From the NCBI RefSeq assembly GCF_021917145.1, contig NC_061061.1:9970494-10034493 (forward strand): a stretch of 64,000 nt of DNA. The letters run 5' to 3'. Each line of letters begins with the position of its first letter. Position 1 is the stretch's first letter. The DNA comes from Hypomesus transpacificus. Its lineage: Eukaryota; Chordata; Actinopteri; Osmeriformes; Osmeridae. Position numbers and translations under genes: made by a program. The notes under the pieces are model-generated. The model was not told where the DNA came from, ran no database searches, and was given only the letters and a program-made list of their open reading frames with translations. Below are positions 1 to 13,720 of the stretch, piece after piece.

Positions 1-1883
<1,883 letters not shown>

Positions 1884-4800
1884 AGGAGGGAAGGAGAAGA
1901 GGGAAGGAGGGTTGGAAAGGAACGGGAGACACGGACTCAGGACCCTCGTTTGGAGGGGTGCGAGGGGTTGAAATGGAGGAGAGCAAAGTGTGTTGTAGGA
2001 GAGAATAAATGGAGCCAAAGGCTCCAGTCATGGAACATGAAGATGAAGCAGGATGAACATGGCTTGGAAAAGTAGAATATTGTACATCCCAGCATCAAAG
2101 AACTGTGCTCTCACACCCATTGGGGAATCTTGAGTGTGTCAAATGTTCAGTGCGTATCTTTTCTGTATTAAAGATTTTTTTAATTGTAATGTTCATTTGA
2201 TACAGCACCCGTAGTACAGTTTTATTTTTTTACCCTGTGACCCACAAAACTGTAGAGTGATTGTGGATGTTGCAAACTGTTACTCACGTTATGTAACTTG
2301 AATATGTATCGACAGTATGTCCATTCTAGCCATGTAAAGGACTTTCACTTGATTCCTGTGGTAAAGTTACAGTAGTATTGTTTTGCCCTGTCTCAGACTC
2401 TAACCACTTTAAATGAGCCCGGAGATTGGATTTGTTTATTTGAGTGGGTGTGAGAAATCTAGTAGGAGGAGGAAAAGGAAAGGGAGCAAGAAAGAAAAAG
2501 TGTGCGTTCATTCCATGGATGTGTGTTTGCAATGTGAGTGCCTATAATTGTGTCATACGAGAACACATTATTTCATTTATTCGTCGATTATTTTCCCATG
2601 GCTTCATGGGCAAAAGAGACTGCACCTACATTGCTACACTTTGGTTAAATAAGAAAATATTACTCCACCTCAACAACACTATACAGTACTTAATATCGTT
2701 ACTCTCACAACAAATGTTTTTAATAATTGCCTTTGAAATTGGTAACGCTTGTTTTCAACATAGGTTGCACACAAATATATTCTACACTCTGCAAATGCAA
2801 CTTGGTACTGGCAGCAGTTATGAACAAATGCTGATTTGTGACTGTACAAGACGGTAGTCAACATGGAAAAAAGTTATGATCATGGTTTACAATGCATTAC
2901 AACTGCAGTGCTAGCTTTGTATTACATCAGGTAAAATTTGGGCAGAAGAAGTTTGGTATTTGACTCTCTCCAAGTCTAACACCCCATTTTCTCCAGTGGA
3001 CTGCCACTCTGAAAGCACACCGGAATTTTCTATTTTTGTGTCATGTTACAATAAACTTTCTAAAATCTTGTGAAGTATCGGCATAGAAGATGTCTGAATA
3101 AACTGAAGAATTCTTGCGTAGGATGCATTGAAGTGCCACATCTTGTTTTGGTTGTCACAGTAATGATACTCAGTGACTGGTCTTAGTGGTACCAGGTTTT
3201 AAGCCAGCAGTGTTCACTTGTACTGAAGCATCAAACTGATTAAGTATGTATATTTCAGATTGTACATGTCAGTCCTAAATGTGTTTCCCTATGGTAAGTT
3301 TTTTCTCCTTAAATCAATAAAAATGATATACATGTTTGAGTTTCTTCCTTTGTGTTTCCCTCATAATGTGTTTTTGGTCTCACAGACTGAATGATATTGA
3401 TATTTGTGTAGCGTTACACAGTAAAACATTTAACTCTATTCTGTTCATATCAATTGAGCAAAAAACAAGATTACCTTAACACACATTAACTTGCTCTGCC
3501 AATTATATATGAAAGGACTGATGACTACGCTGTAAAAAAAGAATTGTTGGACCAACTTAATTGAATTACTTCAATTGGTAACACATAAATGAAGTAGTTG
3601 AAAAGTTGATGTTTTTTATACCTTATTACATAAATGTAAAAAAGCTTGACGTCTATGTCACCAACACAGCTTTTGATCCAACACATTACACAGGTTTTTG
3701 GCATTTAAATGTAAAATCTTTATAATATAAAACAAATGTCCATAAGTTTCAAAACTGGGAAAAGTTCCAACAGTTGGGCGATGAGATTTATACAAAAAAA
3801 AAGTTTTGAACTATCAGCTGTAATATGTACACACTTGTAGTCGACAGTAGAGGAAATTGGGATTTCCTGTGTACTTAAATTATTCACAAATCAATATAAC
3901 TTTCACTAATCAATCATTGGCTTGGATAGTCATTGGATACTAGTTAGTATGTTCTCATGCCAGTTTGCTATTGATAAAACTAGATTGTGTATATTGTGTA
4001 GTGTAGGGGGTTAAATATTGGCCAAACAACCAAAACGGATTCCCCTATGGAATATGGGAAACTGAACAGTGTATTAGCATGAATCAAATAATGCCAATAC
4101 AAATAGAATGGCAGTTATTTGACTCTATGGGTTTAATCAAAGTTTAACGGTCAAAGTAAGGTTAAAATTACATATGCATTTTATAACATTGCAAATGAAT
4201 GAAATCAATTACAAGGCAAACATGTTACAAAATGAAGGCTTTAAATCTTACCCACTCTAACATGATCATTGTAAATCAGAGATAAAGCAAGAGGTGAGCA
4301 AGGAGTAGGACAGTAGGACAAGGGAGAACTGACGAGAAGGTCTCAGGAGATGAAGAATCCACAGAACAATGCAGTACTATTCCCTTTATACACAAGAACA
4401 ACCAGCAACCATCAGACCACATCTTGAACGGGGTGTGAGAGCCATCAAGTTGAGACCGTTCACAAACTCCAGACTTTAGCATATGAGAGGTGAGGGCAGG
4501 TTTGACACCCAGCCTTACATACGTGTCAGGTTGAATAGATGTTCTGGGTCAGAAGAAAGTACAGGGCGAACGTCCCTTGTGATGACTATGAGGGGAGCCC
4601 CACGTATGATCTCTCTGATGACTCTCACTGACTTGAGAGTGGTCATGGGAGCTGTATATTGAATATGCATGAAGTTGCTCAAGTAGACTAATTCACAGCT
4701 ATCAGGGACGTTCACCCTGTACTTCCTTCATACCCAGAACATCTATTTAACCTTACACATAGACACAAGATTGAACACTTCTACAGATTGAAGAAGTCAT

Positions 4801-5036
4801 TGGTCCATGTATTGCAGTCTGATGCTGCCTTTCAACCCAAAGTTAGTCTTTATCTTGCTGAGCAGGTCTTCTACTCACTCTGGTATGGCATTTGGAAGAG
4901 TCAGTTTTTCAATGTTCCTCTCCCCCAAACTCACCTTCAGTTTAGCAGGCGTCAACCCAGCCATGGCTGTCTGAGAAGAGATAACAAGCAGTCGGTAAGG
5001 TTCAACAAATTAGGTAAATCCCATAGGAGTATGATA

Positions 5037-5230
5037 AGGGAGTCAGATGGCTGAGCAGTTAGGGAATCGGGCTAGTAATAAAAGTCACCGGTTTGATTCC
5101 CGACCGTGTTAAATTATGTTGTGTCCTTGGGCAAGGCACTTCACCCTACTTGCCTCGGGGGGGAATGTCCCTGTACTTACTGTAAGTCGCTCTGGATAAG
5201 AGCGTCTGCTAAAATGACTAAATGTAAATG
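5037..5230 (+). mobile_element. V-SINE-like tRNA-derived SINE, plus orientation
   Basis: The tRNA-like head has an A-box-like GGCTGAGCAGTTAGGGAATC and a B-box-like GGTTTGATTCCCGACC. A conserved core follows (GTCCTTGGGCAAGGCACTTC), then the LINE-derived tail GTCGCTCTGGATAAGAGCGT CTGCTAAA with TAAATGTAAATG. This head-core-tail order is that of teleost V-SINEs. Confidence 0.85.
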
Positions 5231-6407
5231 ATAAAGAAAGTCATTTGTCCGTCTCCATAAACTGAATGATTAAGTTCAGTTGAGTTCTGGATTTTAATAA
5301 ATTTTTATAAATCTGCAGATTGGGAGAGAAAACCAGACCTCTGACAGTAAATGACAACACAACACCAGGCTTGGGTCTCAATACCGTCTCTCACCGCTCC
5401 GAAGGCCGGAGGACCATCTTTTAACCCTCTGAGTAAAATCATGAAGAGCACCTGTGATTGAAACACCATTCTGGTTTATCATATAAAATACATGTTTTGT
5501 AACAATAGTAATGTCTGCATCTGGCTTTCGTTTTCACATTTAACAAAATACATTCACAGGCCTCACCCTGTAAACAAGGACATATTTTCAATGTGACAAA
5601 ATGCATCTGTTCAATTTTGTCAGCCAGTGGGTATGTATCATGTAGTTGTTCTTGCTCAACAAGTTCCACTTCCTTGCCTGTTGATGTTTTGAGATCATAA
5701 GCTCTACAGTGTTCAACTTACCATCCATTGAGCTTCTTCACTATGAAGATTAACTTGTCCTGCAGTATCGCCATTACACCACATACAGCCAAATTACAGC
5801 CTTTCCATTGCACTGTAGCACTCTATTCTAGGGGTATAACTTACCTTAGGTAGTCCAATGAGTCCAGGCTTGAAGTAACCACCATCAGTCAGAAAGAAAA
5901 CGATAACACAATATTAACATTAAGAGGAGATTACATTTCTATTCAGTGTTAAGCTTGAAATCTATACATGTCGCTGTCGCATTATATAAATATATATTGC
6001 TTTGAATTTTTTAAGTATTTTTGACTATATGGAACTTACAATGTGCATGTTACTAGTTCCAACGGGATTAAATGAAGGGGAGCTGGTGGTTTGAAAGACA
6101 AACGATGCTTTTCTAGTCAAACAAGTTCTATGTAAAATTCCACTCTACATTGTTCTCCTGGTGAGGCATTTGAAAAAATTCAGGCCACGCCTCTCTGTTG
6201 TCCAGGAGTAAGTGAGAATATTCCCATATCTTGTGCTCTTAACGCCTTACTAATGTGTGACACCCTCATTTTCAATTCTCCACCTCCTGGTAAGGTGAGT
6301 TGATGACTTGGTAGAATTATTTGATTTGAAATGCTGTATATTTTAAGTAGGTCATGAACTTGGGATGTCGGGCTTTTTTGATTAAATGTTTTTATGTCAA
6401 ACATGAT

Positions 6408-6591
6408 TACATTTACATTTAGTAATTTAGCAGACGCCAGAGTGACTTACAGTAAGTACAGGGACATGCCCCCTGAGGCAAGTAGGGTGAAGTGCCTTGC
6501 CCAAGGACACAACGTCAGTTGGCATGACCGGGAATTGAACTGGCAACCTTCGGATTACTTGCCCGATTCCCTCACCGCTCAGCCACCTAAC
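6408..6591 (-). mobile_element. V-SINE-like tRNA-derived SINE, minus orientation
   Basis: Reverse-complement relative of the copy at 5,037-5,230. It reads tail (TACATTTAGTAATTTAGCAG), core (GAAGTGCCTTGCCCAAGGAC), then the inverted B-box region and GCTCAGCCACC. The tail is diverged (GACGCCAGAGTG instead of GACGCTCTTATCCAGAG), so it is an older or damaged copy. Confidence 0.85.
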
Positions 6592-6942
6592 TATTATTGT
6601 ATTAATTCAGTGATCTAAATAACTTAACGCCTGGGAAACTGTAACCAAGGTTCATGTTTTCAATGTCAACATCAACTTCCTTTGTCTTCTTCATAATGGG
6701 TCCGACTTTGACAGGAGCGATAGGAGTCAGACTTTTTGAATCGTTTGTGTTCACCATGCATTTTAAATGACTGAATGACCAGTTTTGTGTGGTTAGTTAT
6801 TTTATTTGGCCATTTCAAGATAGCTTGATCATCACATGGATCCATTATGTGATAGTACCATCCATAACTTTGAAAAGTACATGGTGGGTACAAAGAACAT
6901 CATTACCATCATAGCAACTGAATTAGAACTCAGCAAGGAACT

Positions 6943-7012
6943 TCTATTCAAATCAAATGTATTTGCATAGCCCTTTTTACATGGAAGCATGTCACAGAGG
7001 GCTTCACATAAA
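6943..7012. repeat. Dispersed repeat fragment sharing ATAGCCCTTTTT
   Basis: Contains AATGTATTTGCATAGCCCTT TTTACA followed by a GTCACAGAGGGCTTCACA-like stretch. Similar sequence occurs at 25,158-25,225 and 37,717-37,768, so this is a dispersed element, probably a SINE or LINE tail. Family not identified. Confidence 0.5.
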
Positions 7013-7649
7013 ACCATAGATATATATTCAGCTGAGATAATAGTGGACTATACAAAAGGATCGATTGAAATTATTTGATTACAGAGTAATAAAAAACTAC
7101 AAGGTTTAGTTTTGTTGATGCAAAATGAACTTATGCATGAATGAACTTTATGTCATGAGGTAGGTTGGGATGTGCTGTACTTCCATTTACTATAGAAACT
7201 ATTGTGTCTCTGTCCAAGACACAATAGAACAAAAATCTACAGTTAAAGTCCAAAACTATAAACCTGACTTCTACTAAGTATAGCATGTCAGAGAAATGTC
7301 TATGTGAGTCCAGATAAAGTAGAAAGCCTTTAATTTCAAACCATAGACTAACAATCAAAATAAATGTTTGTACCACACCATGTTTTCTATGCTAGCATAT
7401 ATCTGTTGATGATCAAAAGTAGTATAATATCAGGCCACAATGAACCTTAGTGGTAAACAGTGTAGTTCCTAATGTCAAAAACCCAAGGATACTGATCCTT
7501 AGGCCTACTTAATTATAGACTCCAAATACATTGCATCAGTCTTAATTTCTCCATATCACTCATCATCTGAACAAATATTAACCAATATTGTGATGTATTG
7601 TTTAAAGTAATTGATGTATTATAATGGCTGTATTTTCTGACACACAGAC

Positions 7650-8816
7650 ATGATCAAGTCAACATGCCAAGGGACAGTACCACGGCCTGCATTGATTTGC
7701 AGCTTTGTGGTGGTGTGCTCCTTAGTTTTATTTTTTACGTACTACAAACCCAACATCAACTCACTGTGCACCGACAGAGAGTCAAATGAGAAAGCTATAA
7801 GTGTCTGCCAAGATGGGCTAAATCGAGAGGGTAATCAGACTGAGGTCCCAGACCAAACCACATCACAACCCCAGAAGACAGGCAAGCAGAACTCCCAAGT
7901 AATCCTCAGACCTGACAATCCAGAACCGAACACTATTCTCTTGATCTGGATGTGGCCATTTGGACAATCTTTTGACCTTCATTCATGTGCTGATTTCAAT
8001 GTTCAAGGTTGTCGCTTGACAGACAACAAGAGCCTTTATAAGAATGCACATGGAGTCCTCTTTCATCACCGGGATATCCATGAAGATCTGGGAAACATGC
8101 CACAAAATCCACGTCCCTGGTTTCAGAAATGGGTGTGGTTCAATGCTGAATCACCTGCCAACTCCAAAAGATGGCCCAAATTAGATAATCTGTTTAATTT
8201 GACTTCAAATTATCGACAGGATTCTTCTGTACCTGTTCCTTATGGATCCTTAGTCGAGGTAACAGCTGTGGACAAACACTTTGAGCTGCCAACAAAGAAT
8301 AAATTAGTGTGCTGGTTTGTGAGCAACTGGCACCCATCATTCAGAAGAGTTCAGGTCTACAATGAGCTGAGTAAGCATGTCAAAGTAGAGACCTATGGAC
8401 GACACTTTGGTACATACGTAAACAACGAAACAAAAACCATTTCTGGATGCAAATTTTACTTGTCCTTTGAAAATTCAGTCTTCAAAGACTACATCACTGA
8501 GAAGTTGTACAATGCCATGAGTTTAGGAGCTGTCCCAGTAGTTTTGGTTCCATCCAGGCAAAATTATGAGGAATTCATTCCAGCAGACTCTTTTCTTCAT
8601 GTGGATGACTTCCCCAATCAAAAGGAACTGGCAGATCGGCTGCTTTTCCTTAACAAGAATGATGAAGAGTACATGAAGTACCACAGCTGGAGGAAAAACT
8701 ATAAAGTTAAGGGATGGTATTTTGGACTAGAACATGCATGTCGATCATGTGACTACATTAGACGGGAGAAAAGATACAAAGCTATTAACAATCTAAATCA
8801 ATGGTATTGGGGCTGA
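7650..8816 (+). CDS. fut9: Alpha-1,3-fucosyltransferase (GT10, FUT9-like), intronless coding region
   Basis: 388 residues, close to the usual 360-400 for this family. A type II Golgi enzyme: short cytosolic tail, one membrane segment at about residues 14-31, a low-complexity stem with N-glycosylation sequons, then the GT10 catalytic region. It transfers fucose from GDP-fucose to GlcNAc of N-acetyllactosamine (Lewis x type products). Visible family motifs are ILLIWMWPFGQSFDL (about 95), FNVQGC, HHRDI, VPYGSL and the donor-binding signature CKFYLSFENS...DYITEKLYNA (about 266-290), plus paired C-terminal cysteines (HACRSCDYI). FUT9 is closest among the mammalian enzymes I know; a fish-specific paralogue is possible. 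The ATG lies two bases after a good acceptor (TTTTCTGACACACAG), so an upstream non-coding 5' exon is likely, as in FUT9. A hAT insertion begins 152 bp after the stop. Confidence 0.92.
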   Translation: MIKSTCQGTVPRPALICSFVVVCSLVLFFTYYKPNINSLCTDRESNEKAISVCQDGLNREGNQTEVPDQTTSQPQKTGKQNSQVILRPDNPEPNTILLIWMWPFGQSFDLHSCADFNVQGCRLTDNKSLYKNAHGVLFHHRDIHEDLGNMPQNPRPWFQKWVWFNAESPANSKRWPKLDNLFNLTSNYRQDSSVPVPYGSLVEVTAVDKHFELPTKNKLVCWFVSNWHPSFRRVQVYNELSKHVKVETYGRHFGTYVNNETKTISGCKFYLSFENSVFKDYITEKLYNAMSLGAVPVVLVPSRQNYEEFIPADSFLHVDDFPNQKELADRLLFLNKNDEEYMKYHSWRKNYKVKGWYFGLEHACRSCDYIRREKRYKAINNLNQWYWG

Positions 8817-8968
8817 CCAGGCTGTTTGTAGTAATCAAAATGTTTAATACATGTGCTGTATTGCCAATTATCAGCACTTATTCAGTACATTTCGTGAAAT
8901 CAGTGCATAAAAAAGGGGGGGGGAAATCTAAATTAACTCAAATCATCACTTTATGCATTGCTTTAGAC

Positions 8969-11407
8969 CAGAGGTCGCCAACCTGTCGATCGCGATCGAC
9001 GTGTCGATCTCGGAGACTTTCCCTGTCGATCTCCAAAATAATTTCAGAAATACTGATCTCCGACTAATTCATGAACGCGGAGGATTCTTAAACTGAACGC
9101 GCGTTCTCTTGTACCTGGATTTGCATATTGGCCTGTGCGTGTTGCAAAGCAATTCACCGACAGAATAAATGGGCGTTTTTTCCCGAAGACGACCTTTGAG
9201 AGACCTGCTATCCCAGGATACCTGTGGGCGTGGTTGCCGTTGGTTTGTTTATTTACCCGGCCGTGTTGTCCACATAGTGTTAGCAAGCATGGCAGAGGCA
9301 CCACGAAAGAGGGCGAAAAACTACAGTTTCCATCATGAATGGGAGGAGGAATTCATCTTTACCTTGGTAAAAGACAAGAGTGTGTGTATGTTGTGCCACC
9401 AGCCACAGGCACTGTCTAAGCGAGGGAATTTGGAGCGGCACCACAACACTAACCATCCGAAATTCAAAGACTGCTATCCACCAAAGAGCGCAATCCGCGC
9501 CAAAAAAGTTCAGGAGCTGAAAGTGGAGTTGAAGGCTCAACAGTCGCTTTTCTCACAACCTACGTCTCAAAGTAAGGCTGCAACTGAGGCGTCATTTCGT
9601 ATTAGCCACATTTTGGCTAAACACAAGAGACCTTTTACAGATGGGGATTTGTTTAAGGAACTATTGACCGTCACCGCAGAGACTGTTTGCAGCACCTTCA
9701 AAAACAAAGAGGACATAAAAGCTGCATTCCGTGCTGTGCCTCTTGGTCCTACAACAGTGACACGAAGGATCGAGTTACTGTCGGATAACGTTGGTCAACA
9801 GGTGTTGGAGGACTTGTCACTCTGTGAATATTTTTCACTGCAGTTTGATGAATCGCTGGATGTAATGGACACGGCTCAGCTTGTTGTATTTGTCAGAATG
9901 GCTTTCCAGGACTTTACAACAAAGGAGGACTTCCTCACTCTTCTCCAATTAAAAGAGAGAACGAGAGGTGAGGATATTTACAACGTTTTTAAAAGCTATG
10001 TCCGTGAAAAGAACATCCCCATTCAGAAACTGGTGGCAATCACTACCGATGGGGCACCGGCAATGTGCGGTGTGCACGCTGGTTTTATAGCACTGTGCCG
10101 TAATGATCCGGATTTCCCCGACTTCATGAAGTATCACTGTGTGATTCATCAGCAAGCCTTGGCTGGGAAAGTTGTGGACTTTTCTCATGTCATGTCACTG
10201 GTGGTCAAAGTGGTAAACTCGATTCGAGCAAAAGCGCTTCAGCATCGCTTATTCAAGGCGTTATTGGATGAGCTCGATTCGGCGTATGGAGACCTGCTTC
10301 TGCATGCTGATGTCAGGTGGTTGAGTCGCGGAAAAGTGCTGCAGCGATTTGTTGACTTGCTGCCTGAGATTAAGACGTTTCTGTCGAAAAGGAACGAGGA
10401 GCACGAGGAACTTTCAACGGATGCGTGGCTACTGGACCTGGGGTTTCTGACGGACCTAACCGGAAAACTGAACTCGCTCAACCACGAACTCCAGGGAAAA
10501 GACCGGCACCTCCTCCACATGATCAGCGCAGTGAATGCGTTCAAGGCCAAACTCTGTGTCTGGACCACGAATCTGAGGAAAGGGACGCTGACACACTTTA
10601 CAAACCTGGAAAAAATGTCACAGTCCATCAAAGACTCTTCTGACTTTCACCCTGAGCAGTACTGTGTGCACCTGGACAAACTGGCAGCGGAGTTCAGTCG
10701 ACGTTTTGGTGAGTTAGAAATCATGAAGGATATTGCTGCATTTCTTTCAAACCCATTCCTGCCTATTAATACAGAGGAGGTTGCAGACCAATTCGAGAAA
10801 GCATTTGCTTTGCCAAGTGGAGTGGACATGGAGATGCTTGATTTGCAAAATGACATTGAGCTGAAAGCCAGGTCAAGGGACAGTGACTTTTGGGGACTTG
10901 TCAGCCGAGAGAAGTTTCCTCTCCTCAGTGCATGTGCACTAAAAGTGAGTGCCTACTTTGGATCGACCTACCTCTGTGAAATGGCATTTTCACAGATGAA
11001 AATCACCAAATCCAAGTACAGGAGCCGGCTTACTGACAGACACCTCACAGACTGCCTCAGACTGGCTGTCTCTGCTTATGAGCCAAACTACAAGGCACTC
11101 ACAGACAGTGTTCAGTCACAGCCATCACACTGACTTGTCACATGAGAAATTTGTCAGTGTTGTGTTGTAACTTCAGTTTATAAATAAAACCGTTCATATC
11201 CAGCCTGCTCATTGCAAAAGTGTTTTTTCTTGTTCATATTGTTCACAAAGTGTTTGATTTCATTCAATTACAATAAGGCCAAATATAAAGTTAAGTTGTA
11301 AGTTCAGTCTGGAGTCTGTTCTGTCTCTCAACGCCTCAATAGGTAGATCTTCGGGTCACCAAGGCAAAGGTCGGTGATCTTTGGCCTAAAAAGGTTGGTG
11401 ACCACTG
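8969..11407 (+). mobile_element. hAT DNA transposon, apparently complete and autonomous (2,439 bp)
   Basis: The left end CAGAGGTCGCCAACCT and the inverted right end (…AGGTTGGTGACCACTG) match at 14 of 16 positions. The element is flanked by a perfect 8-bp direct repeat CTTTAGAC (8,961-8,968 and 11,408-11,415), the expected hAT target duplication. Subterminal GTCGAT and AGATC motifs repeat inside each end. A single uninterrupted transposase ORF fills the middle and is followed by AATAAA at 11,181. It landed just downstream of the fucosyltransferase gene. Confidence 0.95.
9289..11133 (+). CDS. hAT transposase (BED-finger, Charlie/ZBED5-like type)
   Basis: 614 residues from the ATG at 9,289 (MAEAPRKRAKNYSF). 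The frame is open further upstream to 9,169, but this start fits the family better because it directly precedes the zinc finger. Residues about 12-56 form a BED-like finger (CMLC at 33-36, then NLERHHNTNH). The catalytic core shows FDESLDVMD, the second acidic motif ITTDGAPAMCG, the CVIHQQALAGK motif typical of this clade, and a C-terminal dimerisation region with the final glutamate (FGSTYLCEMAFSQMKITKSK YRSRL). It would bind the element ends and cut and paste it in the nucleus. No stop or frameshift interrupts the frame, which suggests recent activity. A domesticated gene is less likely because the TIRs and target duplication are intact. Confidence 0.93.
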   Translation: MAEAPRKRAKNYSFHHEWEEEFIFTLVKDKSVCMLCHQPQALSKRGNLERHHNTNHPKFKDCYPPKSAIRAKKVQELKVELKAQQSLFSQPTSQSKAATEASFRISHILAKHKRPFTDGDLFKELLTVTAETVCSTFKNKEDIKAAFRAVPLGPTTVTRRIELLSDNVGQQVLEDLSLCEYFSLQFDESLDVMDTAQLVVFVRMAFQDFTTKEDFLTLLQLKERTRGEDIYNVFKSYVREKNIPIQKLVAITTDGAPAMCGVHAGFIALCRNDPDFPDFMKYHCVIHQQALAGKVVDFSHVMSLVVKVVNSIRAKALQHRLFKALLDELDSAYGDLLLHADVRWLSRGKVLQRFVDLLPEIKTFLSKRNEEHEELSTDAWLLDLGFLTDLTGKLNSLNHELQGKDRHLLHMISAVNAFKAKLCVWTTNLRKGTLTHFTNLEKMSQSIKDSSDFHPEQYCVHLDKLAAEFSRRFGELEIMKDIAAFLSNPFLPINTEEVADQFEKAFALPSGVDMEMLDLQNDIELKARSRDSDFWGLVSREKFPLLSACALKVSAYFGSTYLCEMAFSQMKITKSKYRSRLTDRHLTDCLRLAVSAYEPNYKALTDSVQSQPSH

Positions 11408-12375
11408 CTTTAGACTAAAGACAGCTGAAAGTGACAATAAACTGAATCGTGCCATCTGAGGCTGTGTAAATCTATCATTTATGATGTATTTTTTTCTTCT
11501 AAATGTTTTGGTTGTTGGGTCAACCCTGTTACAGACAAATGCATTCATATAGGATATATTTGTAATTACAAATATGTGGTAGATTACATATATGAAAATA
11601 TAGCACTTCGGTCCCTCTTTTCACATACATTATTTTCACCTGTGCCATTTTTCTTATTTTTCTTTAATATTTTTCATACAGATTATGCCAGAACACTCAA
11701 CTTTTAGATAGAATGCCCTTCTATGTGCTGTTCAACTTGATCAGTATGTGCCGATTGTTTTTCAATTAATTATTCTCATAATTTCAGTGTACATTTACAC
11801 TGTAAATAAAAATAGGCCTACATGAGGAAAGAACTACCAGTAGCTACCATACATGTAGGCCTCTCTGCATCCCCTCTCTGCGGCAGCAGTCAATGTCTCT
11901 TTATCATCATAATCATTATCATCCTGTGATGAAAATCATTCTGTTCGGGGCTACTGCTATAACAAGTTGAAAAGGCACTAACTAACTGATATTTATTTTG
12001 TATCATGTCAAATATAATAAAAACCAAGGTGACATAGGCTACAATCACAAGCTCATAGGCCTAAGCAAAATATGCCTTTAAAATAGACGTGCGTAGTATG
12101 TTTTTATATTTCCTTGGCTGCTGCTAAGTGCGCTTTGCGCCTGTTGGAAAGTACCAACATGAACATGCTATTTTATTCAATTACATTCCACCACTTTTTC
12201 ACCTGTAATAATAAGCGACAGTGTGGTTTAATGTTCAATGTATGGACTGGCTACTGCAGTCAAGGAATTGACTCGGCCAGCAATTGTTTCTCACGCCAAT
12301 TGTCATTTTTTTCTGGAATATGTGCTCCGATTCACCATTAACACGTATAAAAGGTCCCATTTCACTTAAGGAGGT

Positions 12376-12680
12376 TATTTAACATTACATTAGTTGCCCT
12401 AGCTTGCCTTTTGTCCCCCAGTGGCTAAAAATGTTGATAGGTGTAAATGAAGCCCTGGGTATTCTTCTTCGCCTTTGAGAAAATTAATGCTCAAACGCTC
12501 CGATTTGAAAATGTTCCTCTTATGTCATCATAAGAGGAAAGGTTACCTCCCCTTTCTCTGCTTTACCCTCCCAGAGAATTTGGAATGAGAAAATGAGTTA
12601 TGACCTGCGAACAAGATATTGTTTTTTCCTCGAGTGGGGTGAAGTAGGAGGATATTTTTTGTCGCCAGGTGCCATGGTGG
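12376..12680 (+). repeat. Old dispersed repeat, copy 1
   Basis: Shares with 12,955-13,013 and 13,531-13,720 the strings GATAGGTGTAAA, GCCCTGGGTAT and AAAGGTTACCTCCCCTTTCT. I recognise this text as a widespread teleost repeat, probably the leader of a THAP-encoding DNA transposon. It ends before any coding remnant. Confidence 0.6.
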
Positions 12681-12954
12681 ATCCTATTATTGGAATTCCA
12701 TTGATGTTGGCTTTTTATAGTCCTCATGCTCGCGCTTAACTCGAGTGGACATACTCCAAGTTGATTTAACAGTTAAAATAAGATGTTCTGGGACCGAAAA
12801 GCCAGTGTTTCCCATTTTAGGGTGAATCAACTCAGAGTTCATGGTTAGGCTTACAGTTTGTTAAACCCTCTTTCTGGAATAAGCTGTGTTCTAAACAACA
12901 ATCAATAATTATTTAAAAGTCCCATGGCATGAAAATATCACTTAATGACATTTT

Positions 12955-13720
12955 TTTACTTTAACATATGTTCCCCTAGCCCCCAATGGCCAGAAATTGC
13001 GATAGGTGTAAACCATTGATGGGAAACCTTTTTTTGCCAAGGGCCATTTGGATATTTACAAAATAATTTTGGGGTCGTACAGAATTATCAACTTAAAAAT
13101 GTGCCTGCTATGTTTGGTCAAACCTTTCATTTACTCACCCCTAATTTGATGGCTGGAACTGCTTCTCTTTGGTGAGGTCTGTGATGTTAGCTGGCTGGGC
13201 CGGATAAAGCCTGCTTTGACTGGGGGCGCAGTGACCATTTCGGGGGGGTTATCATGATTACGGAAAGGGATCGTATAATTTTTTATATTGCTACCATTTT
13301 TGAGAGAGCTTATCGATCCGAGTGTTAATCAGGCACGGAGCCAGACGTTGTAAACTTTCGGGGCTTAGCCCAAACCAACGACGTATTCTGGGTTTGATTT
13401 TCTAGAAAGGAATTACCCACTTAATACAAGCGCAAGCTAAATATTTTGGTACATTGGTACCAATGTATGGAATCATTATCGCTCATATGTCGGCCCACGG
13501 GCCGTATGCGTGGCACATTCCCCACCCCTGGTGTAAACCAAGCCCTGGGTATCCTGCTCTGCCTTTGAAGAAATGAAAGCTCAGATGGGCCGATCTGGAA
13601 TTTTACCCTTTTGTTGTCACAAGGGAAAAGGTTACCTCCCCTTTCTCTGCTTTGGCCGCCCATGAGAAAGTTAGCTATGACCGTGCGAGCTATATTTTGT
13701 TTTCCTTGAGACACATCATG
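12955..13720 (+). repeat. Old dispersed repeat, copy 2, split by a hAT insertion
   Basis: Homologous to 12,376-12,680, but interrupted at GTGTAAAC by the element at 13,014-13,530 and resuming at 13,531. The repeat runs directly into the THAP-like remnant at 13,718. Confidence 0.6.
13014..13530. mobile_element. Degenerate non-autonomous hAT insertion (517 bp)
   Basis: Flanked by the perfect 8-bp duplication GTGTAAAC (13,006-13,013 and 13,531-13,538). The ends resemble imperfect inverted repeats: CATTGATGGGAAA on the left against the inverse of TTCCCCACCCCTG on the right. It interrupts an older repeat whose halves match a second copy at 12.4 kb, which confirms the insertion. No transposase frame remains. 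Confidence 0.75.

Larger units (their letters stand above)
1884..7649. other. npr1-like 3' UTR and intergenic DNA up to the fucosyltransferase
   Basis: No convincing coding exon on either strand. AT-rich unique sequence with several AATAAA signals up to 3,320, consistent with a long or alternative npr1-like 3' UTR. It also holds the two V-SINE copies and one short dispersed-repeat fragment listed separately. The only ORFs are 60-140 codons, with no domain signature and no splice context. Confidence 0.6.

Noticed and set aside
2444-2857. 137-codon plus-strand ORF after the npr1-like gene
   Set aside because: AT-rich, no family features, and inside the probable 3' UTR.
5037-5110. A possible functional tRNA gene
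   Set aside because: The A- and B-box-like sequences belong to the SINE head. No cloverleaf could be drawn, and the rest of the SINE follows directly.
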